A stretch of DNA of 27,387 nucleotides, from NCBI GenBank assembly GCA_048213135.1, contig PS015030.1, positions 126,788-154,174 on the forward strand, in the 5' to 3' direction. Positions 19,799-27,387 of the stretch are shown here, piece by piece (within the stretch, counting starts at the first letter, position 1; every line of letters starts with the position of its first letter). Under the pieces are notes generated by a model. It was not told where the DNA came from. It was given only the letters and a program-made list of their open reading frames with translations, and made no database searches. A program made the position numbers and the translations under genes. The DNA comes from Reclinomonas americana ATCC 50394. Its lineage: Eukaryota > Jakobida > Jakobea > Jakobida.

Positions 19799-19993
19799 NN
19801 NNNNNNNNNNNNNNNNNNCGCCGCGCAGCTGGAGGAGACGGTACGGGAGGCGTCGCGGGCCAAGAAGCGGGCCGAGGATGCCGAGGCGCGGTTGCGGGCG
19901 GAGCGCGAGCGGTGTGCCGTGCTCGAGCAGCGCCTGCAGGTGCGGGAGAAGCGCGCTGAGTTGGTGGCCGTGGCGTCGCCGTCCGTCGTGTGA
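18165..19993 (+). CDS. Coiled-coil protein, about 298 aa, 5 exons
   Basis: Exons: 18165-18354, 18400-18423, 18497-18665 (contains a 20-N gap at 18615-18634), 18734-19084, 19829-19993. Exon phases agree except across the gap, whose length is out of frame by one or two bases. The N-terminal region is Ser/Pro-rich (MADFKRAESPTSPA). It is followed by KGEQAVAMEKSIEESIRTAE and YERAESLLRQ, which look helical. The fourth exon includes LRAENDRLRRLYRQERSR and a Val/Ala-rich stretch. The last exon (starting LEETVREASRAKKRAEDAEA) is an evident coiled coil of charged heptads ending in SPSVV-stop. No enzymatic motif is seen and I recognise no family. A structural or scaffold role would fit but is only an inference. 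The start ATG at 18165 is the first in frame. Confidence 0.65.
19085..19828 (+). repeat. Intron of the coiled-coil gene made of ~150-bp imperfect tandem units
   Basis: Four to five related units follow one another, recognisable by CTTCGTCTGTGCTCAATGCG (about 19231 and 19385), CCTTYTGTTCTCGTG, TCCCTCCACRTTCCTC and CTGCGTCTCGCACTCTCTCT. Later units (about 19515 and 19690) are more divergent but keep GTTCTCATTCGTCT. The intron ends in (CT)n at 19757-19798 and a 20-N gap at 19799-19818, just before the acceptor GCGCAG. Confidence 0.7.
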
Positions 19994-20201
19994 GAAAAAA
20001 AAGGGAAAGGGTGAAAGGGGGAAGGGTGGTAAAGTGTTTTTTAGTTTGTTCAGCTCGGGGGGAGGGGAAGAGAAGCGAGAGAGAGAGAGAGAGAGAGAGA
20101 AGAAAGCGACGGCGATGTATAATGGCGAGCGAGTTGTGCGTTGATGAATTAGATGTGTTCAGTGAAGAGTAGAAAGAGGGAGAACAAGAGAGATTACCTA
20201 C

Positions 20202-20426
20202 CATAGGTTTTTTGATTGTCTCCTCGTTCTGTGCGCTGGAGAGACCACGAATCAGGGAAAAGCTGGTGCTGAGGTAGTGACTGAAAACAATGCCACAGAC
20301 GACGACAGTCTGCATCAGAGCAGCATCACTTCGATAGACACCGAGGAAGAGCCGTGGCGCCGGCCCGCCTGCTGCCGTGTGTCCTGAATCGAGAAGAGCA
20401 GTACTTGAGACATAATGGCGCAACAT
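20202..20426 (-). CDS. Possible first exon of a small membrane protein
   Basis: Minus-strand ATG at 20424-20426 opens 75 codons (MLRHYVSSTALLDSGHTAAG...) with one hydrophobic segment near residues 38-54 (LMQTVVVCGIVFSHYL), ending at a good donor, GTAGGTAA. Base composition is unlike the surrounding simple repeats, which supports coding. Downstream the frame stays open into low-complexity DNA and overlaps the last exon of the coiled-coil gene on the other strand, so the 3' structure is unknown. A TATA-like TATTTTATAAG on this strand (about 20573-20583) lies some 150 bp upstream, right at the 3' end of the membrane-protein gene. No family recognised. Confidence 0.4.
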
Positions 20427-20587
20427 GCTTATAGTTTCTGTATAGAAACGTCACTGATCTCTCCTTTTTTTTATCGCGCCACTCTGCAATCTATTGGGAT
20501 TGTTGCAAGCAGAGCCATGGCTGTCGATGCGCTGGGCTAATCTACATCACCCGTCCCTCCATTGTCTTGCACTTATAAAATACACTG

Positions 20588-23500
20588 CTATGCAAAGTTA
20601 AACACCGATGTACCCGTCACGGGCGCCGCCGAGAACTCATTTTCATCCAGCTCGTCGTCCGACGAGGAGATGTAGCCACCGGTGGAGGTGGGTGCATCGG
20701 TGGTGGCCTCGATCACCGTCAGCCGATCGCGCTCCTTCATCTCCATGTCGGACACAATCACCGACAACTCTGCTGGGTCCAGTAAAGGCCGCTCCAGCGT
20801 GCCGAGCCGGCGGAAACTCGAGTTGGGGGCCATGGATCGTCGAAAAGCCGCAAACGAGCGGACTTCGTCGCGGGAGAGGCGTGAGCCGCACAGCAGCGAC
20901 CAGAAGCGACGGGTGTTCATGCGGAAGAAGATGTAGGCTTCGCAGTTGAGTGCGACGGCGGAGGAGGAGCTGACGAGGAGGGCCAGGGTGACGGCCGTGA
21001 GGTAGAAGGTCTGCGCGCAAAGGGGACGGTACGGAGGAAAAGGGAGGTGAGATGGGGAAAGCAAGAGAAGGAGAGCACTCGATCCATTCAACAGCGGCCG
21101 GCAAGCACTCAACGATTCCCAGCGCCAACTTGAAGGTGGCGGGACGCCTGGTGGATCCAATCACTGCCTCGAAAAAGTGCTCATACGTGTCGAACCGGAA
21201 GAAGACATCTGTGGGCGACGTTAACGACGAGAGAGATGGACACGACAAGGCGGAACTAACCCAGCAGCGTCACCATCAGCTGTAATCTGGTGAGCGAGAG
21301 AATCTCGTTCTTGGCAAACGGATGCAACTCGACGCGAGTGTTCTTGCGCAGAACGATCTCGCACACAACGTTGATGATAATGTACACAAACTGCATGCGT
21401 GTGGTGGGGAGGGTGAGTAGCATTCCAGCGGGCGGTGAGCAGGCGTATGTAACTTCAAATCTGCAATGCAAAATGTGAGAACAAAAAACACCTTTGCGTG
21501 CGGCACACCGACAGCGAACGCAACAGTTGCACGGTGATGTTCCACACACTGTAGCCGAGGACGTAGGGACCGGCATAGGTGCAAATGCCACCAAAAGCGA
21601 TGCCGGCTTTGTAGGCCCAGGAGAGAATGGCGAACACGAGACTGCAGGGCGATGAGGGGGTGAGTGTGGGGAGAGAGGGGGGCGTGGACGCGTGCGCAAA
21701 TCGTGGCGACCTTGGGATGCTGACAATGACCAGCGCCCAAAAGTAGAGCCAGCCGAGTTGATTGCGGTACTGTGAGGCAGGGAGTGAGGGGGGAGGGAAA
21801 GGAGGGAGGGAGAATGGGGGATAGTGGGAGAAAAGAGGGAAACGAGCGAACAGGAGAGAGAAGATGGAATGAGAGAGAGAGAGAGAGAGAGAGAGACGGA
21901 GGGAGGGACGAAGAGACGAGGTGGACAAAGAAAGAGAAACGAGCGAGCAGGAGAAAGAAGTGGGATAACGTGCAGGGGAACCGACAAGTAAAATGTGAGT
22001 GAGAAGTGAGATTCTAGAAGAGAGGGACGAGGAGAGCGAGAGTGGCATGACAGCGAGAATGGATGTGCAAGCAAGAGAGAGGGAGAGGACACGATGAGCA
22101 AGACAGCAAGCGACTGAGAATTGTGAGATAGAGCAACCGAATGAGAAAGAGGGCGACAGGAAAGAAAACAACTGCGAGAAACAAACAAGTCGACAAAACA
22201 CTGGGAGCGAGAGAAAGAGAGGGATGGAGAGAAAGGAAGACACGACGGGAACGACACATAGAGAAAGTGAGGACCAAATGCAAGAGAATTCGAAAGATGG
22301 AAGGGACACGGAGAGCAAGAGGAAACAGAAGCCGAAAGCGACAGAACAGATAAGAGAACGCGAGAAAACTGGGAGCGAGAGAACGGGAGCACGAGAAGAC
22401 AGTCAGAGACACTAAAGGCGATGACATGCGTGATCACAAACCCGCATGCACAGTTTGGTGTAAAACAATGGGAGGATCCTGTGTGACGAGGGCGAGTTAG
22501 GCGCAGCATGACGAGTCAGCATCGCTCAAGCACGCAACGCCTGCAACTGGTACACCAACTGACAGAGGAGAGGGGACAGCAGTGAGCAAAGGATCTCACA
22601 TATCACCCAGTCAACATTCACCCTCACCAGCGTATTCTGCGCAAAGTGAAACGTGAGGCGTGCAGCCGGCACGAACTGCCAGCAGGCGTTGTTGAGAGTG
22701 GGATTGATGGTGCGGACGATGAGTTCGATGGGGTACAGAGCGGGGATGCTCATCTGTTGTGTAAGGAGAGAGAGAAGGGAAGGAGAGGGCAGAGAGAAAG
22801 GGAGAGTGAGGGAGAGAGAGGGAGAGAGAAGTAAGGAAGAGTGGGAATGGATAAAGAGAGAGGAGAGATCATGAGAGAAAATGGAGAGAAATGGGGGGAC
22901 AGAGAAAGTGTGTGTGTGAGAGAGAGAGAGAGTGCGAAGGGAGAGCGAGGAGGAGGAAAAGCGAGAAACAAGAGGGACTGAGGGCGAAGGGAGAGAGAGA
23001 CACACAGACAGACATACAGACAGACACAGAGAGTGTGTCTGTGTGTGTGAAAGACATGCAGGCAGACAGGTACAAACAGTAGCAGAGAGGATGGAGAGAA
23101 GGAAGAACGAGAGAGGGGAGAGAGAAAAGGGACAGGCAGGTAGACGCACAGACAGACGGACAGACAGGCAAGCAGAGACATACAGATGCAGAGAGAGAGA
23201 GAGAGAGAGGCCAAGAAAAAGACAGAGAATTGCAATATCAGCATACAGGGGTCCGAGCGGACGACAATCTTTTCTCTGTCTCCCCACTCGCCATCAGCAG
23301 CTTGATGATTTGCCCGCGCTCTTTGCAAACACAGACAAGTGAGTGAGCAAGGAGAGCAATGTGAGAAAAATGTGAGCGCGCGAAACTTCCTGCAGAGATA
23401 TCCCTGTACATGATCTGAGTGTGTGCATGCAGAGAGAAGGCGAGTGAGTGAGAATGAGTGTGAGAATGAGTATGAGTGAGTGAGAAGAAATCTCCGCGAC

Positions 23501-23699
23501 TCTGCTCCTCACCATTCCACATAGTGTCTTGTAGGTGACAAAGGCGATCATTGCTGTGTGTGTGAGCAGAGTGGGTGAGTGAGAGAGAGAGAGAGAGTGA
23601 GCGGAGAATCACGGTCGCTCTGGACAGACCTCCACATGTCAGCATGAAGATGCTGCTCTGTATGGGTGTGTCGACCAGGTTGCTTGTGTTGGCCGGCAT
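20588..23699 (-). CDS. Polytopic membrane protein, 411 aa, 12 exons, family unknown
   Basis: Exons in transcript order: 23630-23699, 23513-23553, 23387-23414, 23247-23320, 22628-22753, 22539-22558, 22442-22478, 21711-21769, 21509-21641, 21261-21390, 21114-21208, 20588-21010. They total 1236 nt in one frame. Hydrophobic segments include SIFMLTCGAMIAFVTY, LVYQLQAILPLFYTKL, LGWLYFWALVIVSIPSLVFA, GIAFGGICTYAGPYVLGY, FVYIIINVVCEIVL and TFYLTAVTLALLVSSSSAVA. That makes six or seven membrane spans, with small loops and a cytosol-like acidic tail (SSDDELDENEF). There is no cleavable signal peptide. The segment count recalls 7TM receptors or small transporters, but no diagnostic motif is visible, so function is left open. 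The donor at 23246 (after RTP) and the 20-nt exon 22539-22558 are the least certain. The gene is divergent from the CDC123-like gene. Confidence 0.7.
21770..22441 (-). repeat. GA-rich (sense CT-rich) intron of the membrane-protein gene
   Basis: 672-nt intron between LCMR and YRNQLGW. On the plus strand it is GAGA/GGGA-rich, with (GA)n near 21870-21896. Sense-strand frames through it are Ser/Leu/Phe-rich and purely compositional. Nothing else was recognised. Confidence 0.6.
22754..23246 (-). repeat. Intron with GA, CACAGACAGA and GTGT simple repeats
   Basis: 493-nt intron of the membrane-protein gene. On the plus strand it contains GAGAG blocks (22765-22990 and 23190-23212), CACAGACAGACATACAGACA-type units (about 23000-23035 and 23145-23180) and a short GTGT run. 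No coding signal is seen. Confidence 0.6.
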
Positions 23700-23992
23700 C
23701 TTGTGCGGGCCACACTCACACACACGCACACACAAGCACGCGAGAGAGAGTGAGTGTCCTGCGTCGTCCAGAAACTAACATGCATTGATCCGACGTTGCT
23801 TGACGCACAAAGACACACCAATGGATGACAGCAATAGGCTGGGGATCGAGCGGAGTCACTGGTCTCTGGCGACTGGATGAAGAACTGAACTGATAATGTC
23901 GACTTCCGCGCGACGTTGATATGTCTGAAATATTGATCGATTAGCGCCCGTGGCGGACAAGGCGCATATCAGATTTATTCCAACGATCACAC
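23700..23992. promoter_or_regulatory. Likely bidirectional promoter region
   Basis: Only 293 bp separate the divergent start codons of the membrane-protein gene (minus) and the CDC123-like gene (plus). The left 60 bp are CACA-type repeats that may belong to the 5' UTR of the membrane gene. The remainder is non-repetitive, with AT-richer stretches at about 23880-23945. No TATA box is convincing. The call rests on position alone. Confidence 0.4.
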
Positions 23993-26190
23993 ATGTCTGC
24001 TCCACCGCCACCGCCACCACCACCACCACCAACACCGCCGGCCCCTCCTGCTCCTCGCGCTGCTGCTGCTGTCTCGCAGTCGTCACTGGATGGCGCACGC
24101 CGAGGTCTGCGCCACGTGGAGGCTCCGCCAGCCGCCGCCCCTGTGATTCTGCCCGAGTTTTGCACAGCGGATGTGGAGCAGTTTCAGCAGGCGGTGCTCG
24201 ACTGCAACATTGAGCGGTGGGTGCCGCGTCTCATGAGTCACGGCATCACCTTCCCCACCGAGTTCATGTCCATGACACCCGCCGAGGCGCGCGTCGTGGT
24301 GGCCAAGTACGAGCGTGAGCGGAGCAGCGCCATCGTCGGTGCCGCCTCTGGCTCNNNNNNNNNNNNNNNNNNNNNNNNNNNNNNNNNNNNNNNNNNNNNN
24401 NNNNNNNNNNNNNNNNNNNNNNNNNNNNNNNNNNNNNNNNNNNNNNNNNNNNNNNNNNNNNNNNNNNNNNNNNNNNNNNNNNNNNNNNNNNNNNNNNNNN
24501 NNNNNNNNNNNNNNNNNNNNNNNNNNNNNNNNNNNNNNNNNNNNNNNNNNNNNNNNNNNNNNNNNNNNNNNNNNNNNNNNNNNNNNNNNNNNNNNNNNNN
24601 NNNNNNNNNNNNNNNNNNNNNNNNNNNNNNNNNNNNNNNNNNNNNNNNNNNNNNNNNNNNNNNNNNNNNNNNNNNNNNNNNNNNNNNNNNNNNNNNNNNN
24701 NNNNNNNNNNNNNNNNNNNNNNNNNNNNNNNNNNNNNNNNNNNNNNNNNNNNNNNNNNNNNNNNNNNNNNNNNNNNNNNNNNNNNNNNNNNNNNNNNNNN
24801 NNNNNNNNNNNNNNNNNNNNNNNNNNNNNNNNNNNNNNNNNNNNNNNNNNNNNNNNNNNNNNNNNNNNNNNNNNNNNNNNNNNNNNGCCTGAATTCGAAC
24901 ACGAGGAGGCCACGCTCAAAAGCATGGAGGAGCGCCTGGAGGAGGTCATACAGCGTGTCAAGGATCAGTACGGGCATCTCTCGGAGTGCGGCCGCGACGT
25001 GGTGTTTGTCAGGCTCTCCTCGCGCAGTGCCAAGGACTCGTCTCTCGGCAGCGACCGATTTCGGCGAGCGTACCGTCGTATTGTGCTGGAGCGTGGCATC
25101 GATCCCCGACGACGACAACGGCAAGGTGGGCGCGCTGCTGGAGGCCGGCGCCGACCTGCTCAAGATGGCGCACGCGCACGAGGCCATCGAGTCGTTCGTG
25201 CGGAGCGAGCGCGTGTACATTGACTTGAAGCTGGCGCTGGAGCAGGGCGACAAGTTCGNNNNNNNNNNNNNNNNNNNNNNNNNNNNNNNNNNNNNNNNNN
25301 NNNNNNNNNNNNNNNNNNNNNNNNNNNNNNNNNNNNNNNNNNNNNNNNNNNNNNNNNNNNNNNNNNNNNNNNNNNNNNNNNNNNNNNNNNNNNNNNNNNN
25401 NNNNNNNNNNNNNNNNNNNNNNNNNNNNNNNNNNNNNNNNNNNNNNNNNNNNNNNNNNNNNNNNNNNNNNNNNNNNNNNNNNNNNNNNNNNNNNNNNNNN
25501 NNNNNNNNNNNNNNNNNNNNNNNNNNNNNNNNNNNNNNNNNNNNNNNNNNNNNNNNNNNNNNNNNNNNNNNNNNNNNNNNNNNNNNNNNNNNNNNNNNNN
25601 NNNNNNNNNNNNNNNNNNNNNNNNNNNNNNNNNNNNNNNNNNNNNNNNNNNNNNNNNNNNNNNNNNAAGTCAACTTTGTGGTGCGAGCGTGGGTGACGAT
25701 GCACGTGGAGGATGAGTACCGCGGCTTTGTCAACCACGGCCGCCTCAACGCCCTCTCCCAGTACAATCACCTCGTCATGTTCCCGCGGGTGGTCGAGCAA
25801 AAGGATGAGACGGCGCGACGCGTGCTCGAGTACTTTGACACCGAGGTATGTGGTGATGTCGGCTATGCTTGTGGCCATGTAAAGGCACATACTCAATGGA
25901 TGTGTGCGCGCGCGCTGCAGGTCCGCCCGTGCCTCAGCCCCGGCTTTGAGCGCTGTGTGATTGACTTTGCGGTGACTCCCGAACGCGTTTGGGTCATTGA
26001 GATCAACCCGTTCCTCGTGTCCACCGGCGACGCGCTGTTCAGCTGGGCCACCGACATGCCGTTGCTGGAGAACGGCCCGTTCGAGATGCGGGTGCGCACC
26101 GAAGTTATGCCCGGCCTGCGCACGACGCTGGAGTGGTCCGGGCGGGAGCTCGTCCGCTGGGGCGCCGAGGACTTTGCCCGCGACGAATGA
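23993..26190 (+). CDS. CDC123/D123-like ATP-grasp protein, gapped and frameshifted
   Basis: Visible pieces: 23993-24354, gap 24355-24886, 24887-25258, gap 25259-25666, 25667-25845, intron, 25921-26190 (TGA). The start MSAPPPP begins a Pro-rich leader. VLDCNIERWVPRLMSHGITF parallels the N-terminal segment of CDC123. PEFEHEEATLKSMEERLEEV and VVFVRLSSRSAKDS parallel the PEF and KLNWSAPRDA segments. The C-terminal half has VVRAWVTMHVEDEYRGFV, LNALSQYNH, CVIDFAV and VWVIEINPFLVSTGDALFSW, matching the ATP-grasp core with its E/N metal ligands. In animals and yeast CDC123 binds eIF2 gamma and promotes eIF2 assembly. The LSSRS-type sequence suggests a diverged paralog, so that role is an inference. 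The frame shifts by one base at CCCC 25104-25107; removing one C restores IDPDDDNGKVGALLEAG. The first gap also changes frame, so an intron or wrong gap length lies there. Confidence 0.75.
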
Positions 26191-26950
26191 GAAGAGATAG
26201 GGAGAGAGAGAGAGAGAGAGCAAAGAGAGAGAGAGAGAGAGACATTGAAGCAGCGCATCTGGATCCATTAGTCTCGGATGAGCAAAGATCAAGTGGGAGA
26301 GTGATAAACGATATCAAGGCGCACCAGTGTCCTTGTGCAGAGGAGATTGTTGTTGACACTCGTGAGGAGGAAGTCGACGATGCAGCGATGAGGCGGTGGC
26401 GGGAGAGGCGAGGGTGACGAAAGGAGAAGAGATATAGAAGGGGGCAAGAAATGCACATTGCCTTGAGGGGAGACAGTATCGGCAATTTGTACATGTACAA
26501 AAACNNNNNNNNNNNNNNNNNNNNNNNNNNNNNNNNNNNNNNNNNNNNNNNNNNNNNNNNNNNNNNNNNNNNNNNNNNNNNNNNNNNNNNNNNNNNNNNN
26601 NNNNNNNNNNNNNNNNNNNNNNNNNNNNNNNNNNNNNNNNNNNNNNNNNNNNNNNNNNNNNNNNNNNNNNNNNNNNNNNNNNNNNNNNNNNNNNNNNNNN
26701 NNNNNNNNNNNNNNNNNCGAAAATGCTTGCTGTTTCGAACACTTCCTTTGCTTTTCACTGTCTCTTCTGCTGCATGAGGAAGAAGAAGTGCATAGCAGTC
26801 ACCACTGCCTTCTCAGCTCTACATTGCTGCAAACGATGTTGCAAGAGGGACATTCATCGTTTTGTGCATGCATTTTCGCTCGCTCTTGCACTCATTGTCA
26901 CCACTCCGTCCTTTGTCTCACTCTCACTCTTCTCATTCTCACTCAGTGAG
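26191..26950. other. Intergenic region with (GA)n, duplicated fragment and 213-N gap
   Basis: (GA)n lies at about 26200-26242, directly after the CDC123-like stop. A copy of the downstream acidic exon lies at 26336-26418, and the gap covers 26505-26717. The sequence from 26718 to 26950 is unique then CT-rich and should hold the promoter and 5' UTR of the last gene. No other gene seen. Confidence 0.5.
26336..26418 (+). pseudogene. Broken copy of the acidic first exon at 26951-27135
   Basis: Over 83 bases this segment is nearly identical to 27031-27114. It encodes AEEIVVDTREEEVDDAAM, after which one base is missing relative to the intact copy and the frame is lost (AMRRWRERRG instead of AMKAVAGEAR). 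The upstream part of the exon, including the start codon, is not present. The orientation is direct, about 695 bp away. Confidence 0.75.
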
Positions 26951-27135
26951 ATGTCGCACTCACCTCACGCGGTGCCTATCAACGGCGCACCTCGCTTCTC
27001 CAAGCTCCCCGCGGGAAACGATGATGATGATGCAGAGGAGATTGTTGTTGACACTCGTGAGGAGGAGGTCGACGATGCAGCGATGAAGGCAGTGGCGGGA
27101 GAGGCGAGGGCGACTGTGTTGTATGCGAGGCGGTG
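26951..27135 (+). CDS. First exon of an acidic protein, 3' end beyond the window
   Basis: The ATG at 26951-26953 opens MSHSPHAVPINGAPRFSKLP, then an acidic stretch (NDDDDAEEIVVDTREEEVDD) and AMKAVAGEARATVLYARR. A strong donor, GTGAGT, starts at 27136 and leaves a split codon after about 61 residues. The duplicate at 26336-26418 preserves the acidic part. A possible second exon begins after GTGCAG at 27306 and would encode a hydrophobic stretch, but the tract is CT-rich and this is weak. No family recognised. Confidence 0.6.
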
Positions 27136-27387
27136 GTGAGTGTGTGTGTGAGAGAGAAAGAGAGTGAGATGAGTGATTTAGTGTGTGTGTGTGTGAATGA
27201 GTGTGTGTGTGTGAGAGAGAGAGAGTGTGTGTGTGTGTGTGTGTATGTGCATCGTGCATTGCCTCTCTCTCTCGCGTGTGTGTGCATTCTCTCATTCACT
27301 GTGCAGTCGGAGAATTACTCATTCAATGCTCACTCTGTCTCTCTTTCTCCTCCTCCACTCACTCTCTCTCAGTCTCTGCACTCTCTC
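27136..27387 (+). repeat. GT/GA and CT simple repeats in the intron of the last gene
   Basis: (GT)n with GAGA interruptions runs from 27139 to about 27245. CTCTCT/CACT-type sequence fills most of the rest. The only break is a short unique segment near 27300-27335 after a TGTGCAG acceptor-like site. Confidence 0.65.

Noticed and set aside
21256-22509. 417-codon minus-strand frame rich in Ser, Leu and Phe
   Set aside because: It reads through a pyrimidine-rich intron and antisense or off-frame exon sequence. The true exons are in other frames.
1-27387. tRNA, rRNA, transposase, integrase or reverse-transcriptase sequences
   Set aside because: No cloverleaf with a convincing GTTCGA arm, no rRNA core sequence and no transposon protein motif was seen on either strand. 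Sequence hidden in the N gaps cannot be assessed.

Overview
The window is nuclear DNA of an intron-dense eukaryote. The genes are split by short GT-AG introns, mostly 58-150 nt. Coding exons are GC-rich, while introns and flanks carry long CT/GA, CA/GT and CTTCCCC-type simple repeats. There are no operons, Shine-Dalgarno sites or prokaryotic mobile genes. The content (a TKL-like kinase, a 26S proteasome ATPase, a secreted trefoil-domain hydrolase, a CDC123-like protein) and the compact spacing suggest a free-living protist. The lineage cannot be fixed from this sequence. Twelve N-runs interrupt the assembly and several fall in or next to exons.

Layout. (1) 175-1184 (+): 3' part of proteasome subunit RPT1. 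(2) 1356-7732 (-): an 11-exon secreted protein with signal peptide, P-type trefoil, EGF-like module and a DUF5054 / GH38-like hydrolase domain; all exon phases close to an 822-residue frame. (3) 7754-9340: degenerate extra copies of the trefoil exon, then coding-like exons of an unrecognised minus-strand gene that runs toward a 553-N gap. (4) 9973-10930: low-complexity DNA. (5) 10931-17673 (+): a 32-exon gene whose phases close to 1012 residues, joining a TKL-type protein kinase to an ADP-ribosylglycohydrolase (ARH) domain; its kinase half contains micro-exons of 5, 6, 8 and 13 nt. (6) 17723-17943 (+): two exon-like pieces of an alpha/beta-hydrolase-like sequence, then a small repeat family. 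(7) 18165-19993 (+): a coiled-coil protein. (8) 20202-20426 (-): a possible small membrane protein. (9) 20588-23699 (-): a 12-exon polytopic membrane protein of 411 residues. (10) 23993-26190 (+): a CDC123/D123-like ATP-grasp protein with two gaps and an apparent frameshift. (11) 26951-end (+): the first exon of an acidic protein, a broken copy of which lies at 26336-26418.

The genes look independently transcribed and do not form one pathway. The most unusual item is the kinase-ARH fusion. It combines a kinase with intact K, HRD and DFG motifs and an ARH domain in which two of the usual metal-site residues are replaced, suggesting a link between phosphorylation and ADP-ribose recognition or removal. 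The exon structures were assembled by eye from GT/AG signals, reading frame and family motifs. No search or transcript data were available.
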